The position numbers and the translations under genes were made by a program. A model generated the notes under the pieces. It worked only from the letters and a program-made list of their open reading frames with translations, was not told the DNA's origin and did not search any database. DNA of 64,000 bases. It comes from Gracilibacillus oryzae. Lineage in GTDB: Bacteria; Bacillota; Bacilli; Bacillales; Amphibacillaceae. Location: assembly GCF_009498735.1 (NCBI RefSeq), contig NZ_ML762433.1, forward strand, positions 56,148 to 120,147, in the 5' to 3' direction. This document shows, in pieces, positions 36,329-46,728 of this stretch (positions are counted from its first letter, which is position 1; each line of letters starts with the position of its first letter).

Positions 36329-37506
36329 TAATGTTCCTCCTGTTCAATACCAGCTAATTCTAATGCAAGCTTCATTCTATTTTCCGCTAATTCAGGATCA
36401 CGTAACAAACCAGCATCATCTGCCATAACAAATAAATCAGATAAATGGACAATAGATCGCGAACCTTCTTTTCCGCCAATCATGCGGAAGTGATCTTGAT
36501 GGCCATTTAAGTAAGCCATAAAGACAACCCCTGTTTTATAGGAAAAAGTCGGTGCCTGGAAAATATGTCTGGAAAGCGGGACCGTTTTTTCGAGTAATGC
36601 GTCATATGCAGTCCAGTCACCTGCATCCAGCTTATGCATTGCTGCCGCTGCCGCTGGGGCAATCGCATCAAATATTCCCAGAAATGCGTGACTGTATCCC
36701 TGTTCATCCCCTTTAATCAGTTCAGGATAATTAAAATCATCACCAGTATACATGCGTACACTTTCTGGCAATAAACGGCGCATGTCTATTTCTTTTTGGG
36801 CATCAAGAAATGAAATCTTAATTCCATCGACTTTTGCTTCATTATCCCGGATGATTTGCAGACATACTTCCATCGCTTTATCAATATCATCTTCAAAGCC
36901 CCAATAGCCTTTTAATGCGGGATCAAACATATCACCAAGCCAATGTAAAATTACCGGCTCTTTTACATTTTGCAGAATTTTGTTATACACCCGCTGATAG
37001 TCTTCTGGCCCTTTGGCACATGCTGCTAAAGCACGGCTTGCCATTAAAATGATTCTTCCGCCTTCCCCCTCAACAAATGAGACCTGCTCTTCATATGCTT
37101 TTTCCACATCTTCTAGGGTTACATCTGGAGCTGGTGCTAAATGATCTGTACCTACACCACTTGCCACAGTGCCTCCAACTGTCTTTGCTTCCTTTACAGA
37201 GCGTGAAATCAGTTCTTTTGCTCTTTCCCAATTTAATCCCATTCCCCGCTGTGCCGTATCCATTGCTTCTGCAACAGATAGTCCGAGTGACCAAAGGTAA
37301 TGGCGATACTCCATTGTTTTGTCCCAGTCGATCTGACCATCTAATGTCGGGTCAGCACTTGATAATGGATCTGCCACCACATGTGCTGCTGAGTATGCAA
37401 TTCTTTTTTCAAATGGTTTATTTTCAGGAATATCAAATGGTGTATAATTTTTTGTTTCATAAGAATAAAGCTTGCGATCTTTATTTGGTAATAACAATTT
37501 TCCCAT
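36328..37506 (-). CDS. DUF993 family protein, probable aldolase-like TIM barrel
   Basis: 392 residues matching the DUF993 outline; no activity is established for this family to my knowledge. Phrases: IAYSAAHVVADPL, LSVAEAMDTAQRGMGLNW, GGRIILMASRALA, ILHWLGDMFDP, VDGIKISFLDA and MYTGDDFNYPEL. The pattern of strand-end motifs and a Lys at the end of a strand (GIKISF) recalls DapA/NAL-type Schiff-base aldolases, so a lyase or aldolase role is a reasonable guess but not shown. AGGAGGTC lies upstream of the ATG. It sits 12 bp after a Gfo/Idh/MocA gene and overlaps the isomerase gene, forming a compact three-step pathway. Confidence 0.8.
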   Translation of the reverse strand: MGKLLLPNKDRKLYSYETKNYTPFDIPENKPFEKRIAYSAAHVVADPLSSADPTLDGQIDWDKTMEYRHYLWSLGLSVAEAMDTAQRGMGLNWERAKELISRSVKEAKTVGGTVASGVGTDHLAPAPDVTLEDVEKAYEEQVSFVEGEGGRIILMASRALAACAKGPEDYQRVYNKILQNVKEPVILHWLGDMFDPALKGYWGFEDDIDKAMEVCLQIIRDNEAKVDGIKISFLDAQKEIDMRRLLPESVRMYTGDDFNYPELIKGDEQGYSHAFLGIFDAIAPAAAAAMHKLDAGDWTAYDALLEKTVPLSRHIFQAPTFSYKTGVVFMAYLNGHQDHFRMIGGKEGSRSIVHLSDLFVMADDAGLLRDPELAENRMKLALELAGIEQEEH

Positions 37507-37518
37507 ATGAAGACCTCC

Positions 37519-38670
37519 TTAAAGTTTAATTTCCGGTACGTCTACCCAGCGTCTTTCTTCCCATGATTTCAAACCAAGATCAGAAAGTTGGGTACCTTTT
37601 GCTCCTTCTAACAGATCCCATGGGAATGCTTCATCTGCAAATACATGCTTTAAGAAAAGCTCCCATTGTACTTTGAAGCCATTATCGAACACATCATTTG
37701 TTGGTACTTCCTGCCATTGTGCTTGGAAATCAAAAGGATTCTCGATATCTGGATTCCACGTTGGTTTTGGTGTGTTTACCCGATGCTGAACTTTACAGTC
37801 GCGTAAACCAGCTACCGCGCTTCCTTCTGTACCATCAACTTGAATTGTTAATAGATCATCACGGTTTACACGAACAGCCCATGATGAATTTGCCTGTACG
37901 ATAACCCCATTCTCTAATTCAAACGTTCCGTAAGCTGCATCATCTGCAGTTGCTTTGTATGTTTCACCATTTTCATCAACTCGTTCTGGAATATGAGTTG
38001 CCCCAATACATGAAACAGCTTTTACATTACCAAATAGATTGTCAATAACATAGCGCCAGTGTGCGAACATATCTACAATGATTCCCCCGCCATCTTCCTT
38101 ACGGTAATTCCATGATGGACGCTGTGCTTCTTGCCAATCTCCTTCAAAAACCCAATAACCAAATTCCATTCTTACAGACAGAATTTCTCCAAAGAATCCA
38201 GAGTCTATTAATCTTTTTAATTTCAGTAAGCCTGGTAAAAACAGCTTATCCTGTACAACTCCATTTTTTACACCGGCTTCGTTAGCCAATCTTGCCAGTT
38301 CAATCGATCCTTCTAAATTGGTTGCAGTCGGCTTCTCACAATAAATATGTTTTCCGGCAGCGATTGCCTGCTTAATACTTTCAGCTCGCCTTACGGTTGT
38401 TTGAGAGTCAAAATAAATTTCATTATAATCATCCGCAAGAGCTGCTTCTAAGTCTGTTGAATAACGTTCAATGCCATGCGCATCTGCTAACGCTTTCAAT
38501 TTCTTTTCATTACGACCAATTAAAATTGGATCAGGCATTAATGTGTCATCATTCTTTAATGTGACGCCACCTTGTTCTCTAATTGCTTTAATGGAGCGGA
38601 TTAAATGCTGATTCGTTCCCATACGTCCTGTTACACCATTCATAATAATACCAATTTTATGTTGTGCCAT
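37519..38670 (-). CDS. Gfo/Idh/MocA-family sugar dehydrogenase
   Basis: 383 residues. N-terminal Rossmann domain (IGIIMNGVTGRMGTNQHLI, an unusual version of the nucleotide loop) and the family hallmark CEKPTATNLEGSIELA (catalytic Lys in EKP). A C-terminal alpha/beta substrate domain carries GGGIIVDMFAHWRYV. Members oxidise or reduce a sugar hydroxyl with NAD(P). It is the first gene of the dehydrogenase, DUF993, isomerase unit. An AraC-type regulator gene lies 106 bp upstream, behind a terminator. The substrate is unknown. Confidence 0.9.
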   Translation of the reverse strand: MAQHKIGIIMNGVTGRMGTNQHLIRSIKAIREQGGVTLKNDDTLMPDPILIGRNEKKLKALADAHGIERYSTDLEAALADDYNEIYFDSQTTVRRAESIKQAIAAGKHIYCEKPTATNLEGSIELARLANEAGVKNGVVQDKLFLPGLLKLKRLIDSGFFGEILSVRMEFGYWVFEGDWQEAQRPSWNYRKEDGGGIIVDMFAHWRYVIDNLFGNVKAVSCIGATHIPERVDENGETYKATADDAAYGTFELENGVIVQANSSWAVRVNRDDLLTIQVDGTEGSAVAGLRDCKVQHRVNTPKPTWNPDIENPFDFQAQWQEVPTNDVFDNGFKVQWELFLKHVFADEAFPWDLLEGAKGTQLSDLGLKSWEERRWVDVPEIKL

Positions 38671-38714
38671 TTATTATCCCTACCTTTTCTGCTTTGATAG
38701 ATTCAGTGTAACGA

Positions 38715-38753
38715 AATAAAAAAAATTCGTCTTACTAATCTAAGAACGAATTT
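38715..38753 (-). terminator. Terminator after the AraC gene
   Basis: On the minus strand AAATTCGTTCTTA pairs with TAAGACGAATTT (one bulge) and is followed by a run of T. It separates the AraC gene from the dehydrogenase unit. Confidence 0.65.
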
Positions 38754-38776
38754 CTTAATTTCGGAAATCAATTATT

Positions 38777-39580
38777 CTATAACTTCTTTTGACTCGTGCG
38801 ATATTTATTTGGAGAGATCGACACAATATTTTTAAAAGCACGATAAAATGTGGAAATGGATTCAAAACCTGCTTCAAAACAAATGGAGGCAATATCTTTA
38901 TCTGTTTCTGCCAGCATTTTTTTTGCAAGACCTATCCTTACCTCTGTTAAATACTGAATTGGCGTTAGCTGATAGCTTTCTTTAAAGATCGTATTCATAT
39001 GTCTTGTACTAATGCCTAGTCTTGTTGCTAAGTCCTCAGCATGAATCCATTCATAATAATGTGAATCAATGTATTCCTTCAATCTGTCAGCTCTGAGAGC
39101 ATTCGCATCAGCTGCAGATGTTTTCTTTTCACCTCTAACCATAAGCAACAGCAATTGTGACAGAAAGATTTTTAAAGCGAGTTCCTGTTCATTTGTCTCA
39201 TTTGTCTGTTCATACAGTAATGCTCGTAAAATCTGCCGTATTTCACTGCTGTCGAAAGGGTTCAAGCCAATAATTTTTGTCTTATTTAAAGCCAGTTTCT
39301 CATACATTGCATTGTCTATTACACGCTTATCAAAAGCTAAGACAAGGATTGTTAACTTTTTATCAGAGATGATAGTATGCGGTGTAAATGGTTTAATAAA
39401 TATCATGTAATCTTGCTTAATCGGATGAGGTTCTCCATCTAAAATAATTTCACCTGTACCTTCAAGGGCATATAATAGTTGATAGATAACATGATGATGA
39501 TTTTCCACCATATCGCCTTTACTATGTTTACTTTCATATAATTTAATTCCAAACGGTTCTAGATTTATTTCATTAAGCAT
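38777..39580 (-). CDS. AraC-family regulator with cupin sensor domain
   Basis: 267 residues. Residues 15-95 form a cupin-type effector domain (HHHVIYQLLYALEGTGEIILDGE, KPFTPHTI). Residues 165-265 are the double HTH AraC domain (ASICFEAGFESISTFYRAFKNIVSISPNKYR). GGGGGG lies 8 nt upstream of the ATG. The cupin presumably binds the sugar that feeds the adjacent dehydrogenase-DUF993-isomerase unit, which is its most likely target. The regulator gene has its own terminator. Confidence 0.9.
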   Translation of the reverse strand: MLNEINLEPFGIKLYESKHSKGDMVENHHHVIYQLLYALEGTGEIILDGEPHPIKQDYMIFIKPFTPHTIISDKKLTILVLAFDKRVIDNAMYEKLALNKTKIIGLNPFDSSEIRQILRALLYEQTNETNEQELALKIFLSQLLLLMVRGEKKTSAADANALRADRLKEYIDSHYYEWIHAEDLATRLGISTRHMNTIFKESYQLTPIQYLTEVRIGLAKKMLAETDKDIASICFEAGFESISTFYRAFKNIVSISPNKYRTSQKKL

Positions 39581-39896
39581 ATGAACTTCCCCCCATTATT
39601 ACCCTAAATCTATAAGAGGTTGTTCAAAAAGTCCGGTAAAAATGACACATCGTATTTCTTCGTTGGCTTGGTTATCCGCTGCTCACATATTAAAAGCATA
39701 CGTTCCGCTGCTCAAACCTGCGCCGCCTTGAACTCCTCGGTCCTTTTTATCCTCCTTTTTGAACTCGCACTATAATTCTTTTAATTTCCTATTCTTATAC
39801 TGCATAAATAAGGAAGTTATGATATATTTCTATTATACTGTATAGAGTTAAAAAGAAAAACGTAATAAAGACATTAAAATAGTGAGGAGTTTTTTT
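39581..39896. other. Intergenic region between AraC and the second Gfo/Idh/MocA gene
   Basis: 316 bp. About 143 bp of it is a MITE-like repeat (39622-39764). The remainder must hold divergent promoters; near 39812-39850 the sequence is AT-rich, but no clear -35/-10 pair was seen. Confidence 0.4.
39622..39764. repeat. MITE-like interspersed repeat
   Basis: 143 bp with inverted ends: GTTCAAAAAG (39622-39631) and CTTTTTGAAC (39755-39764). It is richer in GC (TTGGTTATCCGCTGCTCACA, CTGCGCCGCCTTGAACTCC) than its surroundings. It has no open frame of note. Sequences of this type, with FEQ-like coding shadows, recur in intergenic regions of Bacillaceae; I recall the type, but a genome search is needed for copy number. 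Confidence 0.55.
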
Positions 39897-41078
39897 ATGG
39901 AAAAGAAGGTATCCGTCGTATTGGTTGGTATTGCTGGGTATGGCAATATTTATGCAAGAGAATTTTTCATCGACAATAATGTAAACGCATACCTGACAGG
40001 AGTTGTTGATTTATACCCTGAAAATTCAAGATATTATCAGGATATAATGGACCATAATATTCCTGTTTATTCTGATTTAGAAGATTTCTATCAGGAACAT
40101 TCAGCAGATTTAGCTATAATTTCTACACCTATACATTTACATAAACAACAAGCATGTCTTGCAATGGAAAATGGGAGCCATGTTCTATGTGAAAAACCTG
40201 CAACAGCAAACCGGGAACATTTACAAGAAATGATCGATACCAGAGATCGGATGAACAAATTACTGGCAATTGGTTTTAACTGGTCTTTTACTGATTCAAT
40301 CCAGCAATTAAAAGAGGATATACTTTCAGGCTTGTATGGACGGCCAATCAGGATGAAAGGCCTTGTTTTATGGCCGCGAAATGCAGATTATTATAACAGG
40401 TCAAGCTGGGCTGGGAAAAAATTAAGTTCTGATGGGGAATTGATCTTAGATAGTGTCGCTAATAATGCTACCGCTCACTTTTTGCATCATTTATTATATT
40501 TAACGGGGGATTCATTGGAGCAAAGTGCAGAAATTGATCAATTATCTGCTGAATTGTATCGCGCCAATCCTATCGAAACATTTGACACATGTGCCGTGCA
40601 TTTATTAACTAAGAATAATGTCGAGATGGTCTATTTAGCGTCACATGCAGTTGCTAATGAACATAGACCAGAGTACACGTTAGAATTTGAACACGCTACG
40701 ATAACCTATCGTCCTACGATCGAGAGTTCCGATATTGTCGCAAAGTTTAAAGATGGAAAAGAAAAAATATATAAAGATCCAGAGAAGGATCATTTGGCGA
40801 AATTCGGATTTATTATTAATACCATTTTAGCTGGGAGTAATACTGTATTATGTGGACCAGAAGCAGCTAGCGCTCATGTTAACGCAATTTACGGGATGCA
40901 TCAATCAGTTAAAGATGTTCCGCATTTTCCCAAGAAATGGATTACTGTAAATGAAGAGAAGAAATTAAGAATTGTAGAAGGCCTGGAAGAAACACTGACA
41001 CAGTGTTATGAACAATTTTGTTTACCTAGTGATTTAGGTGTTGAGTGGAGTCAATCTGGATCAATTGTTAAGTTATAA
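39897..41078 (+). CDS. Gfo/Idh/MocA-family oxidoreductase
   Basis: 393 residues from the ATG at 39897, with GTGAGGAG 7 nt upstream. N-terminal Rossmann domain (VVLVGIAGYGNIYAREFF) and the hallmark CEKPATANREHLQEMID. The middle carries IGFNWSFTDSIQQLK and ILDSVANNATAHFLHHLLY, where the His-rich helix probably binds substrate. It is not closely similar to the dehydrogenase at 37519-38670. It is divergent from the AraC gene across the repeat, so it may belong to the same sugar-oxidation regulon; this is inference. Substrate unknown. Confidence 0.88.
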   Translation: MEKKVSVVLVGIAGYGNIYAREFFIDNNVNAYLTGVVDLYPENSRYYQDIMDHNIPVYSDLEDFYQEHSADLAIISTPIHLHKQQACLAMENGSHVLCEKPATANREHLQEMIDTRDRMNKLLAIGFNWSFTDSIQQLKEDILSGLYGRPIRMKGLVLWPRNADYYNRSSWAGKKLSSDGELILDSVANNATAHFLHHLLYLTGDSLEQSAEIDQLSAELYRANPIETFDTCAVHLLTKNNVEMVYLASHAVANEHRPEYTLEFEHATITYRPTIESSDIVAKFKDGKEKIYKDPEKDHLAKFGFIINTILAGSNTVLCGPEAASAHVNAIYGMHQSVKDVPHFPKKWITVNEEKKLRIVEGLEETLTQCYEQFCLPSDLGVEWSQSGSIVKL

Positions 41079-41097
41079 AATTTAATTGGTTAAGTCA

Positions 41098-41135
41098 AGA
41101 AGACCATGGAAACGGAACGATAATCCTGGTCTTCT
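41098..41135. terminator. Hairpin between convergent Gfo/Idh/MocA and dhaM
   Basis: AGAAGACCA (41098-41106) pairs with TGGTCTTCT (41127-41135) over a 20-nt loop, between two convergent genes. T-content after the stem is modest. Confidence 0.5.
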
Positions 41136-41152
41136 CTTCTTGGTATTAGCTC

Positions 41153-41519
41153 TTAAGTATATGAAGCCCTTAATTTAGCTAAGCTCTCCATTATCTCAGC
41201 TTGAGATTTTCCCATGTTGGATTCTACAGCAGCAATATAAGATCCCTCTACAATAGGTATATCCTCCGCTATTGTGAAATTTTCGATGGAAAGCATTTCT
41301 ATTGCCATTTCTGCATTCATTTTTGCGCTGCCTAAATCATAGAAAATGATTCCTTCTGATTCACTCCCCAATGAATTGAAAGCTTGTTCCAATGTCATCA
41401 TTTTCAGTACCACAGGCAAGAAGTACTGGTACATCCGTAATGACTTGACTGATTAAATCTTTTACACCTTGACCAATGGAAATACTATGGGACACGATAA
41501 CTATCGCTACTTTATTCAC
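41153..41519 (-). pseudogene. dhaM: dhaM (PTS-type phosphotransfer subunit), broken by a short deletion
   Basis: A GTG at 41519 with GGAGG upstream starts MNKVAIVIVSHSISIGQGVK, including the phospho-accepting His of the EIIA-like DhaM domain (H11). This frame runs to IGTSF and then meets a stop after about 52 codons. The rest of the protein (AFNSLGSESEGIIFYDLGSAKMNAEMA to the stop at 41153) is in another frame. The join lies at GGAACAAGCTTTC. The expected linker of about six residues between IGTSF and the next helix is absent, so a deletion of about 20 nt is likely. DhaK-DhaL would then lack its phosphate donor unless another DhaM exists. Confidence 0.8.
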
Positions 41520-41521
41520 AA

Positions 41522-42145
41522 TTAATCCTCCGTTTCTACAACTGTCATTAGTGCCTGGAAGATATAAAAAGATGACATGGAACCTGGATCCACATGCCCT
41601 TTGGAGCGTTCACTTAAATAAGAGGCACGTCCTTTTGTTGCTTGCATTTCTCTCGTATCTTCTATTGTTGCCTGGCAAACTTCCAGCAATGCTCCCCAAT
41701 CTTCTACTGGTTCCTCTTCTAAGAAGTTAGCTACCTGGTTCCATACATCGTAAAGGGTTTTTTCACCCATTTCAGCTTTCCCCCGCATTTTGATTCCTTC
41801 AACTGCTTCTTTCACAGCCGCTTTAAAAACTGTTTCATCCACTTCTTTCCCCTGCATTTCCATTGACATTTTGAGAAAGGCAGTTCCGTACAATGGACCT
41901 GACGCACCGCCAACTTTAGCTGTTAATGTCATGGCAACACTTTTTAGCACATCTGCTACTGTATCATAATCAGTATCTTCAATTTTTAACATTACTTCTC
42001 GAAAACCGCGTTCCATATTAATGCCATGATCTCCATCACCAATGGCCTGGTCTAATGTGGTTAATTGCTCTTTATTTTCCTCCATCAGTTTTTGAATTTC
42101 ACGCATCCATTTTTTCGTCTTTTCTACTGTTAAAATAATCATCAT
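41522..42145 (-). CDS. dhaL: Dihydroxyacetone kinase ADP-binding subunit DhaL
   Basis: 207 residues. The DhaL helical barrel with the ADP/Mg motif AIGDGDHGINMERGF (Asp ligands) and VGGASGPLYGTAF. GRASYLSERSKGHVDPGS near the end is the second conserved block. DhaL carries ADP that is rephosphorylated by DhaM, and passes the phosphate to dihydroxyacetone held by DhaK. The ATG at 42145 lies 3 nt after AAAGGAG; the ATG three bases later has better spacing. It is 8 bp after dhaK and 2 bp before dhaM. Confidence 0.93.
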   Translation of the reverse strand: MMIILTVEKTKKWMREIQKLMEENKEQLTTLDQAIGDGDHGINMERGFREVMLKIEDTDYDTVADVLKSVAMTLTAKVGGASGPLYGTAFLKMSMEMQGKEVDETVFKAAVKEAVEGIKMRGKAEMGEKTLYDVWNQVANFLEEEPVEDWGALLEVCQATIEDTREMQATKGRASYLSERSKGHVDPGSMSSFYIFQALMTVVETED

Positions 42146-42153
42146 ATTCTCCT

Positions 42154-43146
42154 TTAGTTAGAAAATGCTATAGTTTTCGATGGTTTGTTCAGCATTTCTT
42201 TTAATTGGTCATCTAATTTTAATACGGTAATCGAAAACCCTGCCATGTCTAATGATGTCATATATTCTCCTACCCATGTTCGATAGATAGTAATCTCTTT
42301 TTCCTCTAACAATTGGCTAACTTTTCGGCTGACAAGGTATAATTCCATTTCTGGTGTTGAACCTAATCCATTAATCATTACTGCCACGTTGCTGTTACTG
42401 TAATCAATATCTGCTAAAATTTTTTCTAAAAGTGTTGTTGTAATCTGGTCTGCATTCTCTATTGGAACACGTTTAATACCTGGTTCGCCGTGAATTCCAA
42501 TTCCGATTTCCATTTCATTATCTTCTAGAACAAAGCTTGGTTTACCAGCAGCTGGAACTGTACAGGATGATAAAGCAACACCCATTGAACGAACATTGTT
42601 AATCGTTTTTTCTGCAATAGATTTCACTTCCTCAAGTGATGCACCTGTTTCGGCAAGAGCTCCCGCTATTTTATGAACAAACACCGTTCCTGCAATTCCC
42701 CTTCTTCCTGTAGTAAAGGTACTGTCCTGAACAGCAACATCGTCATTCACAACTACTTGTTCTACTTTGATTCCTTCCATTTCGGCCATTTCTTTCGCCA
42801 TCTCGAAATTCATTACATCACCGGTATAGTTTTTAAGAATTAATAAAACACCGGCTCCACTGTCTACTGCTTTCAGTGCTTCTAACACTTGGTCAGGTGT
42901 CGGTGATGTGAACACCTCCCCTACAACCGCTGCATCAAGCATTCCTTCTCCAACATATCCGGCATGAGCTGGTTCATGGCCACTGCCCCCGCCACTTACT
43001 ATTCCGACTTTACCTTGAACTCGTACATCACTTCTTGTGATAACTGTTGTGTTTGGCAGCCTTTTCAAAAAAGCAGAATGTGCAGTAGTTATGCCATCAA
43101 TCATTTCATCCACCATCTGATTAACATCATTATAAATCTTCTTCAT
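42154..43146 (-). CDS. dhaK: Dihydroxyacetone kinase substrate-binding subunit DhaK
   Basis: 330 residues. DhaK binds dihydroxyacetone covalently as a hemiaminal through the His of GIGIHGEPGIKRV (about residue 217). Other conserved blocks are GKVGIVSGGGSGHEPAHAGYVG, LLILKNYTGDVMNFEMA and VAVMINGLGSTPEMELYLV. GAGGTGAGCCGG lies upstream of the ATG at 43146. First gene of dhaKLM, and separated by a terminator from glpD. It would turn dihydroxyacetone into dihydroxyacetone phosphate, next to the glycerol genes. Confidence 0.95.
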   Translation of the reverse strand: MKKIYNDVNQMVDEMIDGITTAHSAFLKRLPNTTVITRSDVRVQGKVGIVSGGGSGHEPAHAGYVGEGMLDAAVVGEVFTSPTPDQVLEALKAVDSGAGVLLILKNYTGDVMNFEMAKEMAEMEGIKVEQVVVNDDVAVQDSTFTTGRRGIAGTVFVHKIAGALAETGASLEEVKSIAEKTINNVRSMGVALSSCTVPAAGKPSFVLEDNEMEIGIGIHGEPGIKRVPIENADQITTTLLEKILADIDYSNSNVAVMINGLGSTPEMELYLVSRKVSQLLEEKEITIYRTWVGEYMTSLDMAGFSITVLKLDDQLKEMLNKPSKTIAFSN

Positions 43147-43296
43147 TCCGGCTCACCTCGTCTTCTTATTTGATACTATATTACATCAGTATAAAAGGGA
43201 TTTCCACTTATAGCCAATCGCCAAACCATAAGCTCGTTAAGTTTACCTGCTTTATTTGCAGTTTCTTCTCTCTCGTTCGCTTTTGACTTTTGAGTA

Positions 43297-43333
43297 TGAA
43301 AAAATCGCGAAGCAATGCTGACTTCGCGATTTT
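43297..43333 (-). terminator. Terminator of glpK-glpD
   Basis: AAAATCGCGAAG (43301-43312) and CTTCGCGATTTT (43322-43333) form a perfect 12-bp stem followed on the minus strand by TTTTTTC-type sequence. It ends the glpKD transcript just after glpD and before dhaK. Confidence 0.8.
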
Positions 43334-43338
43334 GTTTT

Positions 43339-44991
43339 TTACTCTGCTGTTGGATGAACGGCTTCGTATAATAATTGATCAAGCTCGTCTGTGTATTTTT
43401 TCTTTTGTTCCCCAGACCAGTTGAAAATAGTCTGCATTTCATTAATCACGGCTTCTTTCTCCTGTTTTACCCAGTCAATGTTGAAGAATAATGCGCCAGT
43501 TCTTCTAACAAAAATATCTACTGGTTTACAAGCAGCTTCATATTGAATACTGTATTGCAGTACCGCATTTGTTAATGGAGAAAGGCTGCTGTCCGAAGTC
43601 TTTGCTTCATTATATAATTCAAATACTTTCGTTACATTGGAGCCGTATCTCTGAATGATATTTCTCGCTTGTGTTTCAGTTAAGCCAATCTCAGTCCCTT
43701 TCTTCATTTGCTCATTCATAAATTGAACAAATCCTTTTGATCCGCCGACCTCTCCTCCTGAAACAGGTAGATGCTTTGTATCACTTGGCTGGAATACTTT
43801 TCTTTCTGCTTGAATCATCTTATCTGCAACAAAATTGACTACATCTTCAGCCATTTTACGGTAACCAGTCAATTTACCGCCTGCAATAGAGATTAATCCA
43901 GATCCAGACTCAAAGATTTCGTCTTTTCGGGAAATTTCAGATGGATCTTTCCCTTCTTCGTGAATTAATGGGCGTAATCCTGCCCAGCTTGATTCCACAT
44001 CATCTGCCGTAATATTCAGGTCAGGGAACATAAAGTGAATGGCATTGATCACATAGTCACGATCTTCTACTGTCATTGTTGGATGTGCAATGTTTCCTTT
44101 ATAAACCGTATCTGTTGTACCAACATATGTTTTTCCCTCTCTTGGAATAGCGAAAACCATTCTGCCGTCAGGAGTATCAAAATAAATAGCCTGTTGAAGC
44201 GGGAATTTAGATTGGTCAAATACTAAGTGAATCCCTTTTGTCAGCTGCAGTGTTTTGCCTTTTTTGGAATTATCCTTTTCGCGAATCGTATCAACCCAAG
44301 GTCCTGCCGCATTAATGACATATTTTGCTTCGATATCATGGAAATCACCAGTCAACTGGTCTTCTACTTTTACACCGATCACTTTTCCATTATCATATAA
44401 AAGATTATCCACTTTGGCGTAATTCAATGACAGTGCGCCGTTTTCAACCGCCTTTTTCATTACTTCCATTGTTAAGCGTGCATCATCCGTTTTGTATTCC
44501 ACATAATAACCAGCACCCTTTAATCCTTCACTTTTTAGTAAAGGCTCGCGCTTTAATGCTACATCACTGCTGAACATTTGTCTTCGTTCTGATTTTTTTA
44601 CGCCCGCAAGGAAGTCATAAACACGCAAACCAACATTTGTTGAGAAAGGACCAAATGTACCGCCTTTATAGAATGGCAACATCATCCACTCTGGTGTGGT
44701 AACATGTGGGCCATTTTCGTAAACTATCTCTCTTTCTTTTCCTACTTCTGCTACCATTTTAACTTCGAATTGTTTTAAATAACGTAAACCGCCATGAACT
44801 AATTTTGTAGATCTGCTTGATGTTCCTGCAGCAAAATCCTGCATTTCTAACACGGCAACATTTAATCCTCGCAGAACGGCATCCAGTGCAATCCCTGCTC
44901 CTGTTATTCCACCACCAATAACGATCATATCAAGTGGAGTTTTTTTCATTTCCTGGTACGTATCTTGTCTTTGTAAACTTGAGAAAGTCAT
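43339..44991 (-). CDS. glpD: Glycerol-3-phosphate dehydrogenase, FAD-dependent
   Basis: 550 residues, the usual length of aerobic GlpD. N-terminal FAD-binding motif (MIVIGGGITGAGIALDAVLRGL), the GTSSRSTKLVHGGLRYLKQFE block, VINAAGPWVDTI, and the C-terminal helical domain. It oxidises sn-glycerol-3-phosphate to dihydroxyacetone phosphate at the membrane and passes electrons to quinone. It is 35 bp downstream of glpK with no promoter between, so it shares the glpK leader and its GlpP control. Confidence 0.95.
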   Translation of the reverse strand: MTFSSLQRQDTYQEMKKTPLDMIVIGGGITGAGIALDAVLRGLNVAVLEMQDFAAGTSSRSTKLVHGGLRYLKQFEVKMVAEVGKEREIVYENGPHVTTPEWMMLPFYKGGTFGPFSTNVGLRVYDFLAGVKKSERRQMFSSDVALKREPLLKSEGLKGAGYYVEYKTDDARLTMEVMKKAVENGALSLNYAKVDNLLYDNGKVIGVKVEDQLTGDFHDIEAKYVINAAGPWVDTIREKDNSKKGKTLQLTKGIHLVFDQSKFPLQQAIYFDTPDGRMVFAIPREGKTYVGTTDTVYKGNIAHPTMTVEDRDYVINAIHFMFPDLNITADDVESSWAGLRPLIHEEGKDPSEISRKDEIFESGSGLISIAGGKLTGYRKMAEDVVNFVADKMIQAERKVFQPSDTKHLPVSGGEVGGSKGFVQFMNEQMKKGTEIGLTETQARNIIQRYGSNVTKVFELYNEAKTSDSSLSPLTNAVLQYSIQYEAACKPVDIFVRRTGALFFNIDWVKQEKEAVINEMQTIFNWSGEQKKKYTDELDQLLYEAVHPTAE

Positions 44992-45026
44992 AGATTTATC
45001 GTCCCTTCGATATCTTTATATTTTTA

Positions 45027-46646
<1,620 letters not shown>

Positions 46647-46687
46647 ACTCCATATCTCCGGCACAATGTTAACTTTTAGATACTTTA

Positions 46688-46717
46688 ATCATATTATAAA
46701 TTGTTTGAAAATGTAAA
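46688..46717 (-). promoter_or_regulatory. Probable glpK promoter
   Basis: Minus strand: TTTACA (46717-46712), an 18-bp spacer and TATGAT (46693-46688), each one base off consensus. Start would be near 46681, giving a leader of about 160 nt that contains the terminator hairpin. Confidence 0.55.
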
Positions 46718-46728
46718 TGCTTTTCTAA

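Noticed and set aside
43176..43442. 88-codon open frame after glpD on the minus strand
   Set aside because: It overlaps the end of glpD in another frame and runs through the glpD terminator; no ribosome site and no family likeness.
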